A stretch of 64,000 nt of DNA from CBDCWO01 sp965223405 (GCA_965223405.1 CBDCWO010000006.1:5270001-5334000); one strand, 5' to 3'; shown: positions 18,266 to 28,386, numbered from the stretch's first letter. The notes: generated by a model not told the origin, from the sequence alone. Program-made: numbers and translations.

Positions 18266-18652
18266 CGCTGACGAGCTTCGTTGTCCGCATGGACGAGCTT
18301 CGTTGTTAGCATTTTGTATTGAGACGGGAATGAGAAAACAGACTTAAGAGAAAATAGAAAATAGAAGTCGGAAGTCAGACGCTGTTCTCGGTCAACCTAT
18401 TCAGGCATTGTCACATAACTTATAACTCAAAGCGCACAACACAACTGCGTTTAGCCGTTGGCTATGAGCCTTTCGCTTGATCGGTCATTTTTTTTAAAAA
18501 CTTATTTCAATCATTTAAACAATTCCACAGTTCCACTTGCCTTCGCTTAAAGCTTCGGCAGGCAAAGCAATTCACCCACAAATCTGTCGTCTGATTTCAC
18601 CGACAACCGATCACTGATTACGACCACCGAATTCAAAAACGGTCAACGCTAT
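18266..18652. other. Non-coding spacer with short repeats
   Basis: No gene is apparent. It contains a direct repeat GACGAGCTTCGTTGT (18273 region and again about 21 bp later). It also contains a run of 7-base-phased units at 18350-18384 (GAAAATA twice, then GAAGTCG, GAAGTCA and GACGCTG). A CTTCGGCAGGCAAAGC string near 18555 resembles CTTCGGCGGGCAAAGC near 44767 in the permease repeat region. Confidence 0.6.
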
Positions 18653-18743
18653 TTAGACATCTACAATTTACAACCTGAAACCCGATACCCGATACCCGAC
18701 ACTTGGCTTCTGATGCCCGACACCTGAAACCCTCGACATCCCA
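18653..18743. repeat. Degenerate heptanucleotide array, 13 consecutive 7-mers
   Basis: The stretch splits without remainder into thirteen 7-mers. CCCGATA occurs at 18681 and 18688, CCCGACA at 18695 and 18716, and CCTGAAA at 18674 and 18723. The earlier units are TTAGACA, TCTACAA and TTTACAA. The phase is kept throughout although individual units differ. Confidence 0.8.
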
Positions 18744-18744
18744 T

Positions 18745-18776
18745 GAAAAAAGGTGTACCTCACCTGAGATACACCC
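18745..18776 (-). terminator. Rho-independent terminator of the LysM/BON gene
   Basis: Reading the minus strand, GGTGTA (from 18775 down) pairs with TACACC (ending 18752), with further pairing inside, and is followed by six T (18751-18746). It lies 23 bp past the stop of the kbp gene. Confidence 0.8.
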
Positions 18777-18798
18777 TACCATTTTTCTTTCTTTAAAA

Positions 18799-19251
18799 TT
18801 ATCCTTCTAGTGGAGGAATTCTTAGTACTTGTCCAGGATAGATAAGGTTAGGATCCTTTAACATCGGTTTGTTAGCTTCAAAAATCACCGGATACTTCAT
18901 GGCATTTCCATAAAATTCTTTGGCAATTTTAGATAGGGAATCTCCGGACTTAACTTCGTAAAACTGAGCTTCAGGCTCAGGAGTTACCACTGAAATCCGA
19001 TCGTCCACCGTAGCGACTCCTTCTACATTTCCCAATGCTAAAATTACTTTTTCTTTGTCCGCTTGGGATTCTACTTGCCCATATACTGTTACCACATCAT
19101 CTTCTAGATCAACGTCGAAATTTTCGATAGGTAGCTCAAGATCCGTTACGGCCTTTTTCAAAGCTTCTATTTTATGCTCCTTCTTTTCAGCGGCAGTTTC
19201 ACCACCAAAAATTTTAGCACCTGCATTTTTTAAAAATGAAAATAAACCCAT
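18799..19251 (-). CDS. kbp: BON-LysM protein Kbp/YgaU
   Basis: The 150 aa product has no signal peptide. Residues about 25-90 are a BON domain (ENFDVDLEDDVVTVYGQVES). Residues about 97-148 are a LysM domain (FYEVKSGDSLSKIAKEFYGN, IYPGQVLRIPPLEG). The order and length match E. coli Kbp (YgaU), a cytoplasmic potassium-binding stress protein, and its many Bacteroidota orthologues. The N-terminal MGLFSFLKNAGAKIFG is also typical. A strong terminator follows, so it is a single-gene transcript. Orthology is confident; potassium binding in this organism is inferred from the family. Confidence 0.92.
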   Translation of the reverse strand: MGLFSFLKNAGAKIFGGETAAEKKEHKIEALKKAVTDLELPIENFDVDLEDDVVTVYGQVESQADKEKVILALGNVEGVATVDDRISVVTPEPEAQFYEVKSGDSLSKIAKEFYGNAMKYPVIFEANKPMLKDPNLIYPGQVLRIPPLEG

Positions 19252-19854
19252 AATAAATAATTGTTTGAGATTAAAAAATATTCAAGAAGGTCATTTAATA
19301 CCATTGCAAAAATCATTGAAGCCATTGGGCTAATCCTGCCTTAGCTTGCAAAAAAAAGTAGCAATAAGTCGTCAAATAACTGTTTTCTAAAGTTGGGACG
19401 AAAATACCTTAATAAAGTAACATTTTGAAATATTTGATAATGATTATGTACCATATACCATATCGATTCCTCTTTCGTGTGTATCAAGGGGATCAAGGGT
19501 CACAAAGGACGGTTTCAGGATGTCATTATGTACCAACGGGTCTCAACTACTACAATATAATAAAGGATTGTGCATCTCCAGAATTTATTCATAATTTATA
19601 AAACCCCAAACGTTCACGGTTGTTACCCTGAACTTAAAGTCACGTGCAACGTACTTAAAGACTAAAAGTCAACATGGTCAAAAACTTCGAGTGCCTGCAG
19701 GCCAATTAAGAACTTCTGTTTTGGAGTAGAATATACTACGTTTTTATCAACGATTGAGCATAAAATTTTTCCTGATAATCCAAATATATGAGAGTCGGGA
19801 AAATCCACTTATAACTAGAAAGATTTAATAGACGATAAATTAAATTAATTGCTG
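19252..19854. other. Non-coding spacer between kbp and secDF
   Basis: About 600 bp without a supported gene, AT-rich, between two divergent genes. I see no repeat family or RNA gene in it. Confidence 0.6.
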
Positions 19855-19862
19855 TATATTTG
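19855..19862 (+). promoter_or_regulatory. Bacteroidota -7 box of the secDF promoter
   Basis: TATATTTG matches the Bacteroidota -7 consensus TAnnTTTG exactly and lies 48 bp before the secDF ATG. Transcription would start near 19868. Confidence 0.55.
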
Positions 19863-19909
19863 CGCAGTTTTTCAAAAAGAAATCGTTATATATTTAAAGA
19901 TTCTATCAT

Positions 19910-22900
19910 ATGCAAGGCAAAGGATTTATTAAGTTTTTCTTCTTTTTATTGCTTCTAGTCAGCCTGGTGCAATATTTATTTATTATTCCTACCAACAAAG
20001 TTGAAAATGAGGCTGAATCATATGCTGAGCAATTTACACTAGGGATGGAAGAAGGCAGGGTGAAGAATACTGCATACAATGATGCACGAAGTGCATACTT
20101 GGATTCCATGTCCAGTGAGACCGTTTTCAGTATTCCCTTGATCAAGGATTATAGCTACTCCGAACTTAAGGCGCAACAATTGGCTTTAGGTCTTGATTTG
20201 CAAGGTGGAATGAGCACTGTGTTGCAGGTGGACCTCAAAGACATGATCAAAAGGTTGTCAAATAACAATAAAGACCAATATTTTTTGGCTGCCCTGGATC
20301 GGGCAGAGGAAAGACTGCGATCGGAGCAAACCGATTTTGTGACTTTGTTTGGTGAAGAATTTGCCAAGGAACCTGGTGGAAAAAAATTAAGTCAGATCTT
20401 CCGTAACAACCCCGCTATGAGGGATGAAATTAATACCAATACTACGGACAATGAGATTATTCGGAAAATTCGTTCCCAGGCTAATGAAACAGTTGACCTC
20501 ACCTATAAACTGCTTAAAGAAAGAATCGACAAATTTGGAGTAGCTCAACCCAATATTTCTAAGGACGAGTCCCGGGATTTGATATTAGTCGAATTGCCGG
20601 GAGTAAGTAACCCGGCCCGGGCCAGAGCGTATTTACAGCAAACGGCTGAATTGGCATTCTGGGACGTGTACCGATTCAATGATCCGGGAATCATCGATGC
20701 CTTCTTTCAGGCCGATCAAAGGTTAACTAATTTGCTTAGTGGGGATACTTCGAATATTGATGAGGTGAAAACTCGTCTGGATTCACTTCCGGTCAGAGAT
20801 TCACTCGGCAATATCATACCCGACTCTTTTAATATCAATGAAGTACCTATTGAGGATCCGACTCAAGGTGGCCCTTTATTGTCGGTTTTAAGTTTGAACC
20901 AGATTTCCGGAACAAGTACAAGCTATCAGCTTGCTGTGATGGGAGTTGCCGAAAAAAATAAAAAGGATCAGATCACAGGTATGTTGGAACGAGAAGAGAT
21001 AAAATCACTTTTCCCGCGAGATTTGGTATTTATGTGGAGTCAAAAACCAATTACAGACTTTACAACGGGTGAGAAGACCAACCTTTATACATTGTTTGCT
21101 ATTAAAAAGCAGCGGAATTCGGACAATCCACCTTTGGAAGGAGATCGGGTCGTAGACGCCCGTGAAAATACCGATCCGATGGATAATGAAATTGTGGTGA
21201 ATTTGAGGATGGATAGCCGTGGGGCCAAAACCTGGGCTGAAATGACAACGAAGGCTGCCCAGGATAACAATCGGGAGGTGGCAATAGTTCTGGATGGAGA
21301 AGTAGTGTCCAGTCCTGCTGTAAATGAACCCATTACTGGGGGGAGTACACGGATCTCAGGAAATTTTACCCTACAAGAAGCTAAAGATTTAGCAAACATA
21401 TTGCAGGTAGGTAAACTACCAGCCAGAACCAAAATAATCCAGGAATCCCTAATCGGACCTTCATTAGGTAAAGATAATATCGCCAAGAGTTTACGATCGT
21501 TGATCATTGGACTGACCTTAGTTTTGATCTTTATGGTACTGTACTATGGTACCGGAGGGATTGTTTCCATTATATCGCTGCTGCTTAACCTGTTTTTTAT
21601 ATTTGGAGCTCTTGCCTCCTTGGGAACGGTACTTACGCTTCCTGGAATTGCGGGGATCGTACTTACTATCGGTATGGCAGTGGATGCCAATGTGATCATC
21701 TATGAACGCATCAGGGAAGAACTGCGATTAGGAAAAACAATGACCTCTTCGATCCGGGACGGGTTTAAACATTCCTATTCAGCGATTATTGATGCCAACG
21801 TCACTACCTTGCTTACAGCGTTCGTATTGGCCTATTTTGGATTAGGACCAATCAAGGGTTTTGCTGTGGTGTTGATAATCGGAGTGCTGTCATCATTATT
21901 TACCGCGGTCCTAATGGGACGTTTAATCATTGATTGGTGGGTTGGCAAAGGACGAGAAATCAGTTTTTTTACTCCACCTACCAGAAATGTCCTCGCTAAT
22001 CTAACCACCGATTGGCTAAGCAAACGTCGAATTGCTTATGTCATTTCTGCAATTGTAATTATTGCCGGATTGACCTCCATGTTTACACGCGGATTTGACT
22101 TGGGTGTTGATTTTCGAGGTGGATATTCTTATAACATTGAGTTTGACGAAGATATGGATATCAATCGGGCCATGTTAAATGAAAAGTTAGAAGCAACTTT
22201 TGCTACTACGACGGTGGTAAAATCGGTTGACGTTTTGAATACCTTTAACGTCACTACCGATTATTTGATTGACGACACCGGAGATGATGCGGCCGAGAGA
22301 GCATTGTCAAAATTGTACGAAGGAGTCAATGAATTAGTAGGAGGGAATTTGGATAAAGATCAGTTTGAATCTCCAGAAGGAGCAGGTACACACGTGACCA
22401 GTTCCAGCAAGGTAGGACCGACTATTGCGGATGACATTAAGGACAGTTCGGTAAAGGCCACAATTTTTGCACTGATATTGATATTTATCTACATATTTAT
22501 TCGATTTAGCCACTGGCAATACAGTATGGGTGCCGTAACGGCGCTGTTTCATGATACTTTGGTCGTTCTGGGAATGTTTTCGCTATTACACGGAATTGTC
22601 CCCTGGACCATGGAGATCGATCAGGCATTTATTGCGGCATTGTTGACAGTCATCGGATACTCTATCAATGACACGGTAGTGGTGTTCGACCGGATCCGGG
22701 AATATTTAAATACTTATACAGGAAAGTCTAAGAAGGAAGTGATTAATGATGCGATAAATAGCACCTTAAGCCGGACCGTAATTACGTCCCTGACCACCTT
22801 ATTTGTGGTGGTTATTCTGTTTATTTTTGGTGGTACTAGCATTAAAGGATTTGCGTTTGCTCTTTTACTTGGAATCATGGTGGGTACCTATTCTTCCATC

Positions 22901-23002
22901 TTTATTGCCACTCCGGTAATGGTTGATCTATCGGGAGAATTGACGACTAAAAAATCCTCCACTACCAAAAGACGTTTTTCTAAGGCAGCTGAATTGAAAT
23001 AA
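19910..23002 (+). CDS. secDF: Protein translocase SecDF, fused SecD-SecF
   Basis: The 1030 aa product fuses SecD and SecF, as is usual in Bacteroidota. The SecD part has a first membrane helix near 6-26, the LGLDLQGGMSTVLQV motif near 95, a large periplasmic P1 region with an insert, IVLDGEVVSSPAVNEPITGG near 455, then a membrane block with GIVLTIGMAVDANVIIYERI. The SecF part begins near 690 with GFDLGVDFRGGYSYNIEF and carries AALLTVIGYSINDTVVVFDRI and a last membrane block ending near 1000. The Asp in GMAVDANV and the SINDTVVVFDR motif are the proton-path residues. It uses the proton gradient to help SecYEG export. Single gene with its own promoter and terminator. Confidence 0.97.
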   Translation: MQGKGFIKFFFFLLLLVSLVQYLFIIPTNKVENEAESYAEQFTLGMEEGRVKNTAYNDARSAYLDSMSSETVFSIPLIKDYSYSELKAQQLALGLDLQGGMSTVLQVDLKDMIKRLSNNNKDQYFLAALDRAEERLRSEQTDFVTLFGEEFAKEPGGKKLSQIFRNNPAMRDEINTNTTDNEIIRKIRSQANETVDLTYKLLKERIDKFGVAQPNISKDESRDLILVELPGVSNPARARAYLQQTAELAFWDVYRFNDPGIIDAFFQADQRLTNLLSGDTSNIDEVKTRLDSLPVRDSLGNIIPDSFNINEVPIEDPTQGGPLLSVLSLNQISGTSTSYQLAVMGVAEKNKKDQITGMLEREEIKSLFPRDLVFMWSQKPITDFTTGEKTNLYTLFAIKKQRNSDNPPLEGDRVVDARENTDPMDNEIVVNLRMDSRGAKTWAEMTTKAAQDNNREVAIVLDGEVVSSPAVNEPITGGSTRISGNFTLQEAKDLANILQVGKLPARTKIIQESLIGPSLGKDNIAKSLRSLIIGLTLVLIFMVLYYGTGGIVSIISLLLNLFFIFGALASLGTVLTLPGIAGIVLTIGMAVDANVIIYERIREELRLGKTMTSSIRDGFKHSYSAIIDANVTTLLTAFVLAYFGLGPIKGFAVVLIIGVLSSLFTAVLMGRLIIDWWVGKGREISFFTPPTRNVLANLTTDWLSKRRIAYVISAIVIIAGLTSMFTRGFDLGVDFRGGYSYNIEFDEDMDINRAMLNEKLEATFATTTVVKSVDVLNTFNVTTDYLIDDTGDDAAERALSKLYEGVNELVGGNLDKDQFESPEGAGTHVTSSSKVGPTIADDIKDSSVKATIFALILIFIYIFIRFSHWQYSMGAVTALFHDTLVVLGMFSLLHGIVPWTMEIDQAFIAALLTVIGYSINDTVVVFDRIREYLNTYTGKSKKEVINDAINSTLSRTVITSLTTLFVVVILFIFGGTSIKGFAFALLLGIMVGTYSSIFIATPVMVDLSGELTTKKSSTTKRRFSKAAELK

Positions 23003-23022
23003 TATAGAATCAAGATACTTAA

Positions 23023-23053
23023 GGGCATCGTGTTTCGCATGATGCCTTTTTTT
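23023..23053 (+). terminator. Rho-independent terminator of secDF
   Basis: GGCATCGTG (23024-23032) pairs with CATGATGCC (23038-23046) around a TTTCG loop and is followed by seven T. It lies 21 bp after the secDF stop. Confidence 0.88.
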
Positions 23054-23212
23054 ATAATGCCCTATGGAAAAATGGATTTACACTTTCCAAAATCATCGTA
23101 AAATTATGACCGATGTCTTAAATGAATTTCGGCACACATTTCAACAAATCTAAAATGCAACAATACAGCGGGTGTCGCGTTTCTAAATTAATAACTATAT
23201 CTTAGGAGTCCG

Positions 23213-25174
23213 ATGGGCAGAAATCTGATCATATTCTTAATATTGGCTACCGGATGTACTTTTACCCAAAAGGTAAAGACAGGAGAAATGGCTTATGAAC
23301 TTAAGTATTACGATACCGCCATCAAAATGCTCACCGACGAATATGAATTTTCCCGAGATCGACAAGTAAGGGCCCGCAAAGCCTATTTAATAGCGCAAGC
23401 CAATCGCATTAATGATGAATTGAATCAGGCATTGAAATGGTACCGAACTGCTTATGAGTTAGATTATGGAGATCAGGCCTTATTTGAATACGGTAAGATC
23501 ATGAAACGGCTGGAGAGATACGATTCAGCGATAAAGATTTTTCAAGCATTGCAAAACCAGGGTGGAGCCAATGCGGAATACCGACGAGAGATTGAATCCT
23601 GTAGGCGTGCTCTGGAATGGAAAGAGGGGACTTGGAAGTATGAAGTGGAAATACTTCCGATTAACAGTCCGTTTTCGGATTATGCACCGGCTATTTACGA
23701 AGATGGAAAAATCATTTTCTCCTCAGATCGTGCCTCCAGTCAGGGTGATGTTTTTTATAAATGGACGGGTCGAAAATTCTCGGATATTTATGTAGCCAAT
23801 CCATTTTCGAATCGTCCCGAACCGTTTGCTCGTGATATTAATTCAGATTGGAACGAGGGGACCGTTTGTTTTAACCGGACTTATGATCGCATTTATTTCA
23901 CCAGATGTTCCGGAGATGATAGTCAGGATGGTTTTTGTAAAATCTATACCAGTCGCAGAAATAGATATGGAGGATGGGATAAACCTACGATCTTATCTTT
24001 CGTAGTCGAAGGATATAATTATATGCATCCGACTATTGCTACAAATGACAGCATATTGATATTTTCTAGTGATGGCCCAACTACTAATGGTGGCTTTGAT
24101 TTGTTTTTTGTTGCCATGAATGCCGAAGGGTGGGGTGAACCTGTATCGTTAGGGACTAGAATAAACACCGGTGGAAATGAACGGTTTCCGTTTTTGTTTA
24201 AAGATACGCTGTATTATGCATCGGATATGGTGGGTGGAATGGGAGGACTGGATGTTTATCAATCTTACGTCATGGATGACGGCTCATGGGCACCTCCGCA
24301 AAATCTAAAACCACCGATAAACAGTGGATACGATGATTTTGGGTTTATTATTGACAATCGCAATGAGTTGAATCCGAATGAAAAATTACGTGGATATTTC
24401 GCATCATCGAGGCATGGTATTGGAAAAGATGATATTTACCTATTTAGACTGGTAAAAAGTGAGGCAGATACTGTCGTACCCACGGTAGTAGAAGTGGAAG
24501 AAGAACCGGATGAAAATTTTGAAATTTTTCTTGCGATTACCGTTGTAGAGAATATACGTGAAAACCCTGAGGATCCTAATTCCAGGATAGTTGGCAAAAA
24601 TCCCATTTCCGGTGTAACCGTAAAAATCAATGATCAGATTGTCCAAACGGATGCCAAAGGATTGATTCTTAATCAAATAAAATTTGATACTTCTTACAGG
24701 GCAATTGCCCGTAAAGAAGACTATCTGGCTGCAAGTATTCAATTTCGCTCCCCCAAAATCGACAAACGACGGCATCAGGTTACCATTAATAAAGAGATTG
24801 CGCTGGACAAAATATTTGTGGGCAAAGAAATTGTATTGGAAAATATTTACTACGACTTCGATCAATGGTTCATTCGAAAGGATGCCGAACCAACCTTGTT
24901 GATCCTTGCACAGTTACTCAAAGACAACCCAAACATTCACATTCAGTTGTCCTCACATACTGATTGCCGGGGTAATGATGACTTCAATCAGGTATTATCT
25001 CAAAAGCGAGCACAGGCGGCTGTTGACTTTCTGGTTACCAACGGTATTGACCAGACCCGCTTGTCTGCCAGGGGATACGGAGAGACCCAATTGATCGAAA
25101 AGTGTGAATGCAATGATTGCAGTGAAGAAGAACATCAAACCAATCGACGGACGGCTTTTACGATCGTAGAGTGA
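23213..25174 (+). CDS. PorE-like OmpA-family lipoprotein (TPR, PD40 propeller, CRD, OmpA)
   Basis: The 653 aa product starts with a lipoprotein signal (FLILATGC, Cys near 15). Residues about 20-135 are TPR-like helices (YYDTAIKMLTDEYEF, QALKWYRTAYELDYGDQALF, YDSAIKIFQALQ). About 150-400 are a PD40/WD40-like propeller with repeated 'IIFSSDRASSQG', 'ILIFSSDGPTTNGGFDL' and 'LYYASDMVGGMGGLDVY' strands. About 440-520 are a carboxypeptidase-regulatory-like domain, and 535-653 an OmpA C-terminal domain (ENIYYDFDQWFIR, LSSHTDCRGNDDFNQ, SARGYGE, NRRTAF). This order is that of PorE, the T9SS lipoprotein that ties the machine to peptidoglycan, and the window has several T9SS cargoes. An AGGAG box precedes the ATG. 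Confidence 0.85.
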   Translation: MGRNLIIFLILATGCTFTQKVKTGEMAYELKYYDTAIKMLTDEYEFSRDRQVRARKAYLIAQANRINDELNQALKWYRTAYELDYGDQALFEYGKIMKRLERYDSAIKIFQALQNQGGANAEYRREIESCRRALEWKEGTWKYEVEILPINSPFSDYAPAIYEDGKIIFSSDRASSQGDVFYKWTGRKFSDIYVANPFSNRPEPFARDINSDWNEGTVCFNRTYDRIYFTRCSGDDSQDGFCKIYTSRRNRYGGWDKPTILSFVVEGYNYMHPTIATNDSILIFSSDGPTTNGGFDLFFVAMNAEGWGEPVSLGTRINTGGNERFPFLFKDTLYYASDMVGGMGGLDVYQSYVMDDGSWAPPQNLKPPINSGYDDFGFIIDNRNELNPNEKLRGYFASSRHGIGKDDIYLFRLVKSEADTVVPTVVEVEEEPDENFEIFLAITVVENIRENPEDPNSRIVGKNPISGVTVKINDQIVQTDAKGLILNQIKFDTSYRAIARKEDYLAASIQFRSPKIDKRRHQVTINKEIALDKIFVGKEIVLENIYYDFDQWFIRKDAEPTLLILAQLLKDNPNIHIQLSSHTDCRGNDDFNQVLSQKRAQAAVDFLVTNGIDQTRLSARGYGETQLIEKCECNDCSEEEHQTNRRTAFTIVE

Positions 25175-25300
25175 GGACACAAAGGCTCGAATTACATTAA
25201 GAGAAATTAGGTCAGATGGATTTGTACAGTATATTCAAATTCCATTCCACTCCTACGTTAGAATTATTCCTTCACTTATCCGGTGGACTAATGCACGGTC

Positions 25301-26374
25301 TTATTCGAAAATTGATAAACCCTCATCGTAAAATGCACCCCATACAAATCCATACCCGATGAAATTGCGTACGGAAGGAAGTTTGCTGCCTTTATTGGGA
25401 CCACTTACTACTTCTCCAAATATGTTATAGACATTCCCTAAATCATCCTTCATGATGGATTGACCATTGCCCGATCCTAGTCCTTTAAAAGTTCTGATAT
25501 TTCCCTCCAGATTCCTGGAAAAAGCAGCAATTACATTTTTGCCTTGGTTTCCTACCACGACAAGGGGTGATTCAAGATAGTCTTCTTCTATGACACTATA
25601 ATCAGGTCCAGTGAAGTTCGAAAAACGATATATTCGAACCAGATTTTCGACAAATACTCCTAGTACTCTTTCTTTGGTTGGTAAAGAGGCTATGGAATTA
25701 CTAACCGGAAAAATCAAACGATCCGAGATCTTGTAGTCGCCGTATGGATATACTCCATAACTTCTTTGACGGCCTGTTTCGGTACTCATTACTTTACCAG
25801 AAGGAAAATATTCTTTCCAGGTTTTCCAGCTCATTTCCACTAATGGATAGGTATTTATTTCGGTGCCTACCAAATCACCATTTACACAATCCATCCGCAT
25901 TTGTGACCAAAAGGAATCGGTTTCTCGATCATAGGGTATTAGATTTGAATTATACAGCAATCCCGATACCCCAAAAGTCGTCTCTTTTTTATCTACCATT
26001 CGATCCCATCCTATACCCGTGCCGGTGAGAGGGCAATAGGTGACTGCAATCGCAAGATCAGCAATTTTGTCATTGACGATTTCATGCCAATCCAATATCG
26101 GATGTGGGTACCCTCTGACCTCATCACCATGTTTAAGGGCCAATATCAGATCGTTATCCGTCATGAACTTAACGGCATCATTACTGATAAATTTGGGATC
26201 ATCGATTGAAGGTATACCGTCTTTACCTGGTCCACCGTTGAGCACCTCATTCTCAGGGATGGTCCAACCCGTAGCAGTTGGATTTTGAGGATCGGTGGGA
26301 ATTGGAGTGGGAGATTGGCTATCACTGCAGGCATAGAAAAATAGAATCGAGATTAGAAAGATAACTTTTTTCAT
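25301..26374 (-). CDS. DUF3179-domain lipoprotein
   Basis: The 357 aa product has a lipoprotein signal (FLISILFFYAC, Cys near 16) and a short proline-rich linker, then a DUF3179 domain: VRGYPHPILDWHEIVND, LAIAVTYCPLTGTGIGWDR, FGVSGLLYNSNLIPYDRETDSFWSQM and GVYPYGDYK. The conserved His-Glu and the Cys-Pro-Leu-Thr-Gly segment are present. The family is widespread, but its activity is unknown to me. It is read convergently with the PorE-like gene and lies downstream of the UbiA-like gene. Confidence 0.85.
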   Translation of the reverse strand: MKKVIFLISILFFYACSDSQSPTPIPTDPQNPTATGWTIPENEVLNGGPGKDGIPSIDDPKFISNDAVKFMTDNDLILALKHGDEVRGYPHPILDWHEIVNDKIADLAIAVTYCPLTGTGIGWDRMVDKKETTFGVSGLLYNSNLIPYDRETDSFWSQMRMDCVNGDLVGTEINTYPLVEMSWKTWKEYFPSGKVMSTETGRQRSYGVYPYGDYKISDRLIFPVSNSIASLPTKERVLGVFVENLVRIYRFSNFTGPDYSVIEEDYLESPLVVVGNQGKNVIAAFSRNLEGNIRTFKGLGSGNGQSIMKDDLGNVYNIFGEVVSGPNKGSKLPSVRNFIGYGFVWGAFYDEGLSIFE

Positions 26375-26449
26375 ATGTAGGTCATTTGCTTCTATAACTG
26401 CAAAGTTGATCCAATTGCTGTATCCAAGCTCAAAAATATGACATCTCTG

Positions 26450-27301
26450 TCAGGAGTTGGACAATATTCCGTTGAAAATGGTCAAAAGTAAAGGAACAAT
26501 CATCAACCCGTCTATTAAAAACGAATAGTAGTAATCCGATCGCTTTTCTAAGGAAAATCTGATTCCTATGTAGGTAAACATTAGAGTGATGATCCAAATA
26601 ATAAGATACATACCATCATGGGTAAGTGAATTTAAGTAGGCGAAAAACCCGGTGAGAATGCATAAGACATATGCCAATATTTTAGCATTTTCAATTCCAT
26701 AAATTCCCGGAATTGTTTTTACTTGATTCAACCGGTCTAAATGGTAGTCCCGGATATCAAAAGGAATGGTAATCGCCCAGATGAAGAAGAACCTTTCCAG
26801 GAATAGGGTAAGTTTAAGTGAGGTTGGAGTTTCTAATTGACTGGCAGGGATCCAAGCGGTGATTATTGCCCAGACAATGGCAATTATCAGAATTTTGATA
26901 AATGGATAATCCCGTAATCGTTGGTTTTTGGGGAATATAGGTAACGTGTAAGCTATGCTCAACAAGACGGCCGGTAATAGAGCTAATAATAGGGAGAAGG
27001 AAATAAAAAATAGCATGAGGATGGAGCAAACAATGGATAAAGCAAAAGAGACCAGAATCAGACTTTTTAAGCGTGCGATTTGTTCATAGCGCGTTTTTTC
27101 ATAGTAGCTTTCCTTCATTTTACGCAGCCCGATGATCCGATGCATGGAATACAAGCTAACGGTAGCAAAAAAAACCAAAAACGGATAAGTCTGGAAATCC
27201 ATATCTTGTTGCAGATTCCAAGAAGTAAACGTGGTCAAAGACCAGGCACAAATCCCAATATAAATGTGACTATAATTGAGTATCGATATGAAGAAACGCA
27301 A
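26450..27301 (-). CDS. UbiA-superfamily-like membrane protein
   Basis: The 283 aa product is almost entirely hydrophobic, with about eight membrane helices. FDIRDYHLDRLNQVKTIPGIYG near 180-200 matches the second Asp-rich motif of UbiA prenyltransferases. The first motif, usually N-D-x-x-D-x-x-x-D, is not visible; the equivalent place reads LYSMHRIIGL. It may be a divergent prenyltransferase or a member without catalysis. It starts at TTG (27299-27301), one base from the stop of the upstream M42 peptidase gene. The next Met is inside the second helix, so the TTG start is preferred. It forms an operon with M42 and pyrE. Confidence 0.7.
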   Translation of the reverse strand: MRFFISILNYSHIYIGICAWSLTTFTSWNLQQDMDFQTYPFLVFFATVSLYSMHRIIGLRKMKESYYEKTRYEQIARLKSLILVSFALSIVCSILMLFFISFSLLLALLPAVLLSIAYTLPIFPKNQRLRDYPFIKILIIAIVWAIITAWIPASQLETPTSLKLTLFLERFFFIWAITIPFDIRDYHLDRLNQVKTIPGIYGIENAKILAYVLCILTGFFAYLNSLTHDGMYLIIWIITLMFTYIGIRFSLEKRSDYYYSFLIDGLMIVPLLLTIFNGILSNS

Positions 27302-27302
27302 T

Positions 27303-28382
27303 TCAAAAATACTTAAAACTATGACCGTCTTTAATATTCTTTAGCGTTTCCAGCATCAGTTTAATGACGTTTTCTACATCTGACTTTTTAGTCATTTCCA
27401 CAGTAGTATGCATGTATCTCAAAGGCAGGGAGATCAGTGCTGATGGAACGCCGCTATTTGAATAAGCAAAAGCATCCGTGTCCGTACCGGTGGATCTTGA
27501 TGAAGCACTTCTTTGATAAGGTATTTTGTGTTCTTCTGCTGTATCAATGATGAGTTTTAATAGATTTTGCTGAACTGCGGGAGCATAGGTGAGTACCGGC
27601 CCATCCCCAATTTTTACATCTCCCTCAACTGCCTTTTTAATCATCGGCGTATGCGTATCATGTGTTACATCTGTAATAATGGCCACGTCAGGATTAATTT
27701 TGTTAGCGATCATTTGCGCACCTTTTAGGCCGATTTCTTCCTGCACTGCATTTACGATGTAGAGTGAGTAAGGGAGATCTATCTTTTGTTCGCGGATCAG
27801 TCTGGCCACTTCGGCAATACAAAACCCTCCCATTCTGTTATCCAGGGCTCGTCCGACATAATAGTTTTTATTCAGAATCTCAAATGTATCTTCGAAAGTG
27901 ATGACGCATCCAACATGAATACCAAGTTTGGCGACCTCTTTTTTATTCTTTGCCCCTACATCGATAAAAATGTTTTCCAGAGTAGGTGAAAGATTGGCAT
28001 TCTTACCTTTCCTGGTATGAATTGCCGGCCAGCCAAAGATACCCCTGACAATACCCTTTGAGGTATGGATATTTACCCGTTTGGAGGGAGCTATCATTTG
28101 ATCAGAACCACCATTGCGTATCACGTAAATGTAACCGCTTTCTGAAATGTAATTCACAAACCAGGAAATCTCATCCGCATGAGCTTCGATAACCACCTTG
28201 TAGGGCTTATCCGGATTGATTACACCAAATACGGTACCGTAGTTATCCAAATGGTGTTCGTCGATATATGGGGTTATGTAATCAAGCCATAACTTTTGAC
28301 CGGGCGTCTCAAAACCGGTGGGCGCCGCATTATTGAGATATTTTTTTAAAAAATCAGTTGAACGTTTTTTGATAATTGCCAT
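27303..28382 (-). CDS. M42-family aminopeptidase
   Basis: The 359 aa product matches the M42 glutamyl-aminopeptidase/tetrahedral aminopeptidase family. VVIEAHADEISWF near 62-74 has the first metal His and Asp, GRALDNRMGGF near 177-187 the bridging Asp, and VQEEIGLKGA near 212-221 the catalytic Glu pair. IITDVTH and LPLRYMHTTVEM supply the last ligands. The enzyme is cytoplasmic, with no signal peptide, and trims peptides to amino acids. It starts 4 bp after the pyrE stop and is followed at 1 bp by the UbiA-like gene, so it lies inside a tight operon. Confidence 0.92.
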   Translation of the reverse strand: MAIIKKRSTDFLKKYLNNAAPTGFETPGQKLWLDYITPYIDEHHLDNYGTVFGVINPDKPYKVVIEAHADEISWFVNYISESGYIYVIRNGGSDQMIAPSKRVNIHTSKGIVRGIFGWPAIHTRKGKNANLSPTLENIFIDVGAKNKKEVAKLGIHVGCVITFEDTFEILNKNYYVGRALDNRMGGFCIAEVARLIREQKIDLPYSLYIVNAVQEEIGLKGAQMIANKINPDVAIITDVTHDTHTPMIKKAVEGDVKIGDGPVLTYAPAVQQNLLKLIIDTAEEHKIPYQRSASSRSTGTDTDAFAYSNSGVPSALISLPLRYMHTTVEMTKKSDVENVIKLMLETLKNIKDGHSFKYF

Positions 28383-28386
28383 TATG

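Noticed and set aside
18266..18798. Small gene or structured RNA between the dehydrogenase and kbp
   Set aside because: No ORF with a plausible start is present, and the only structure is the kbp terminator and the 7-base-phased arrays.
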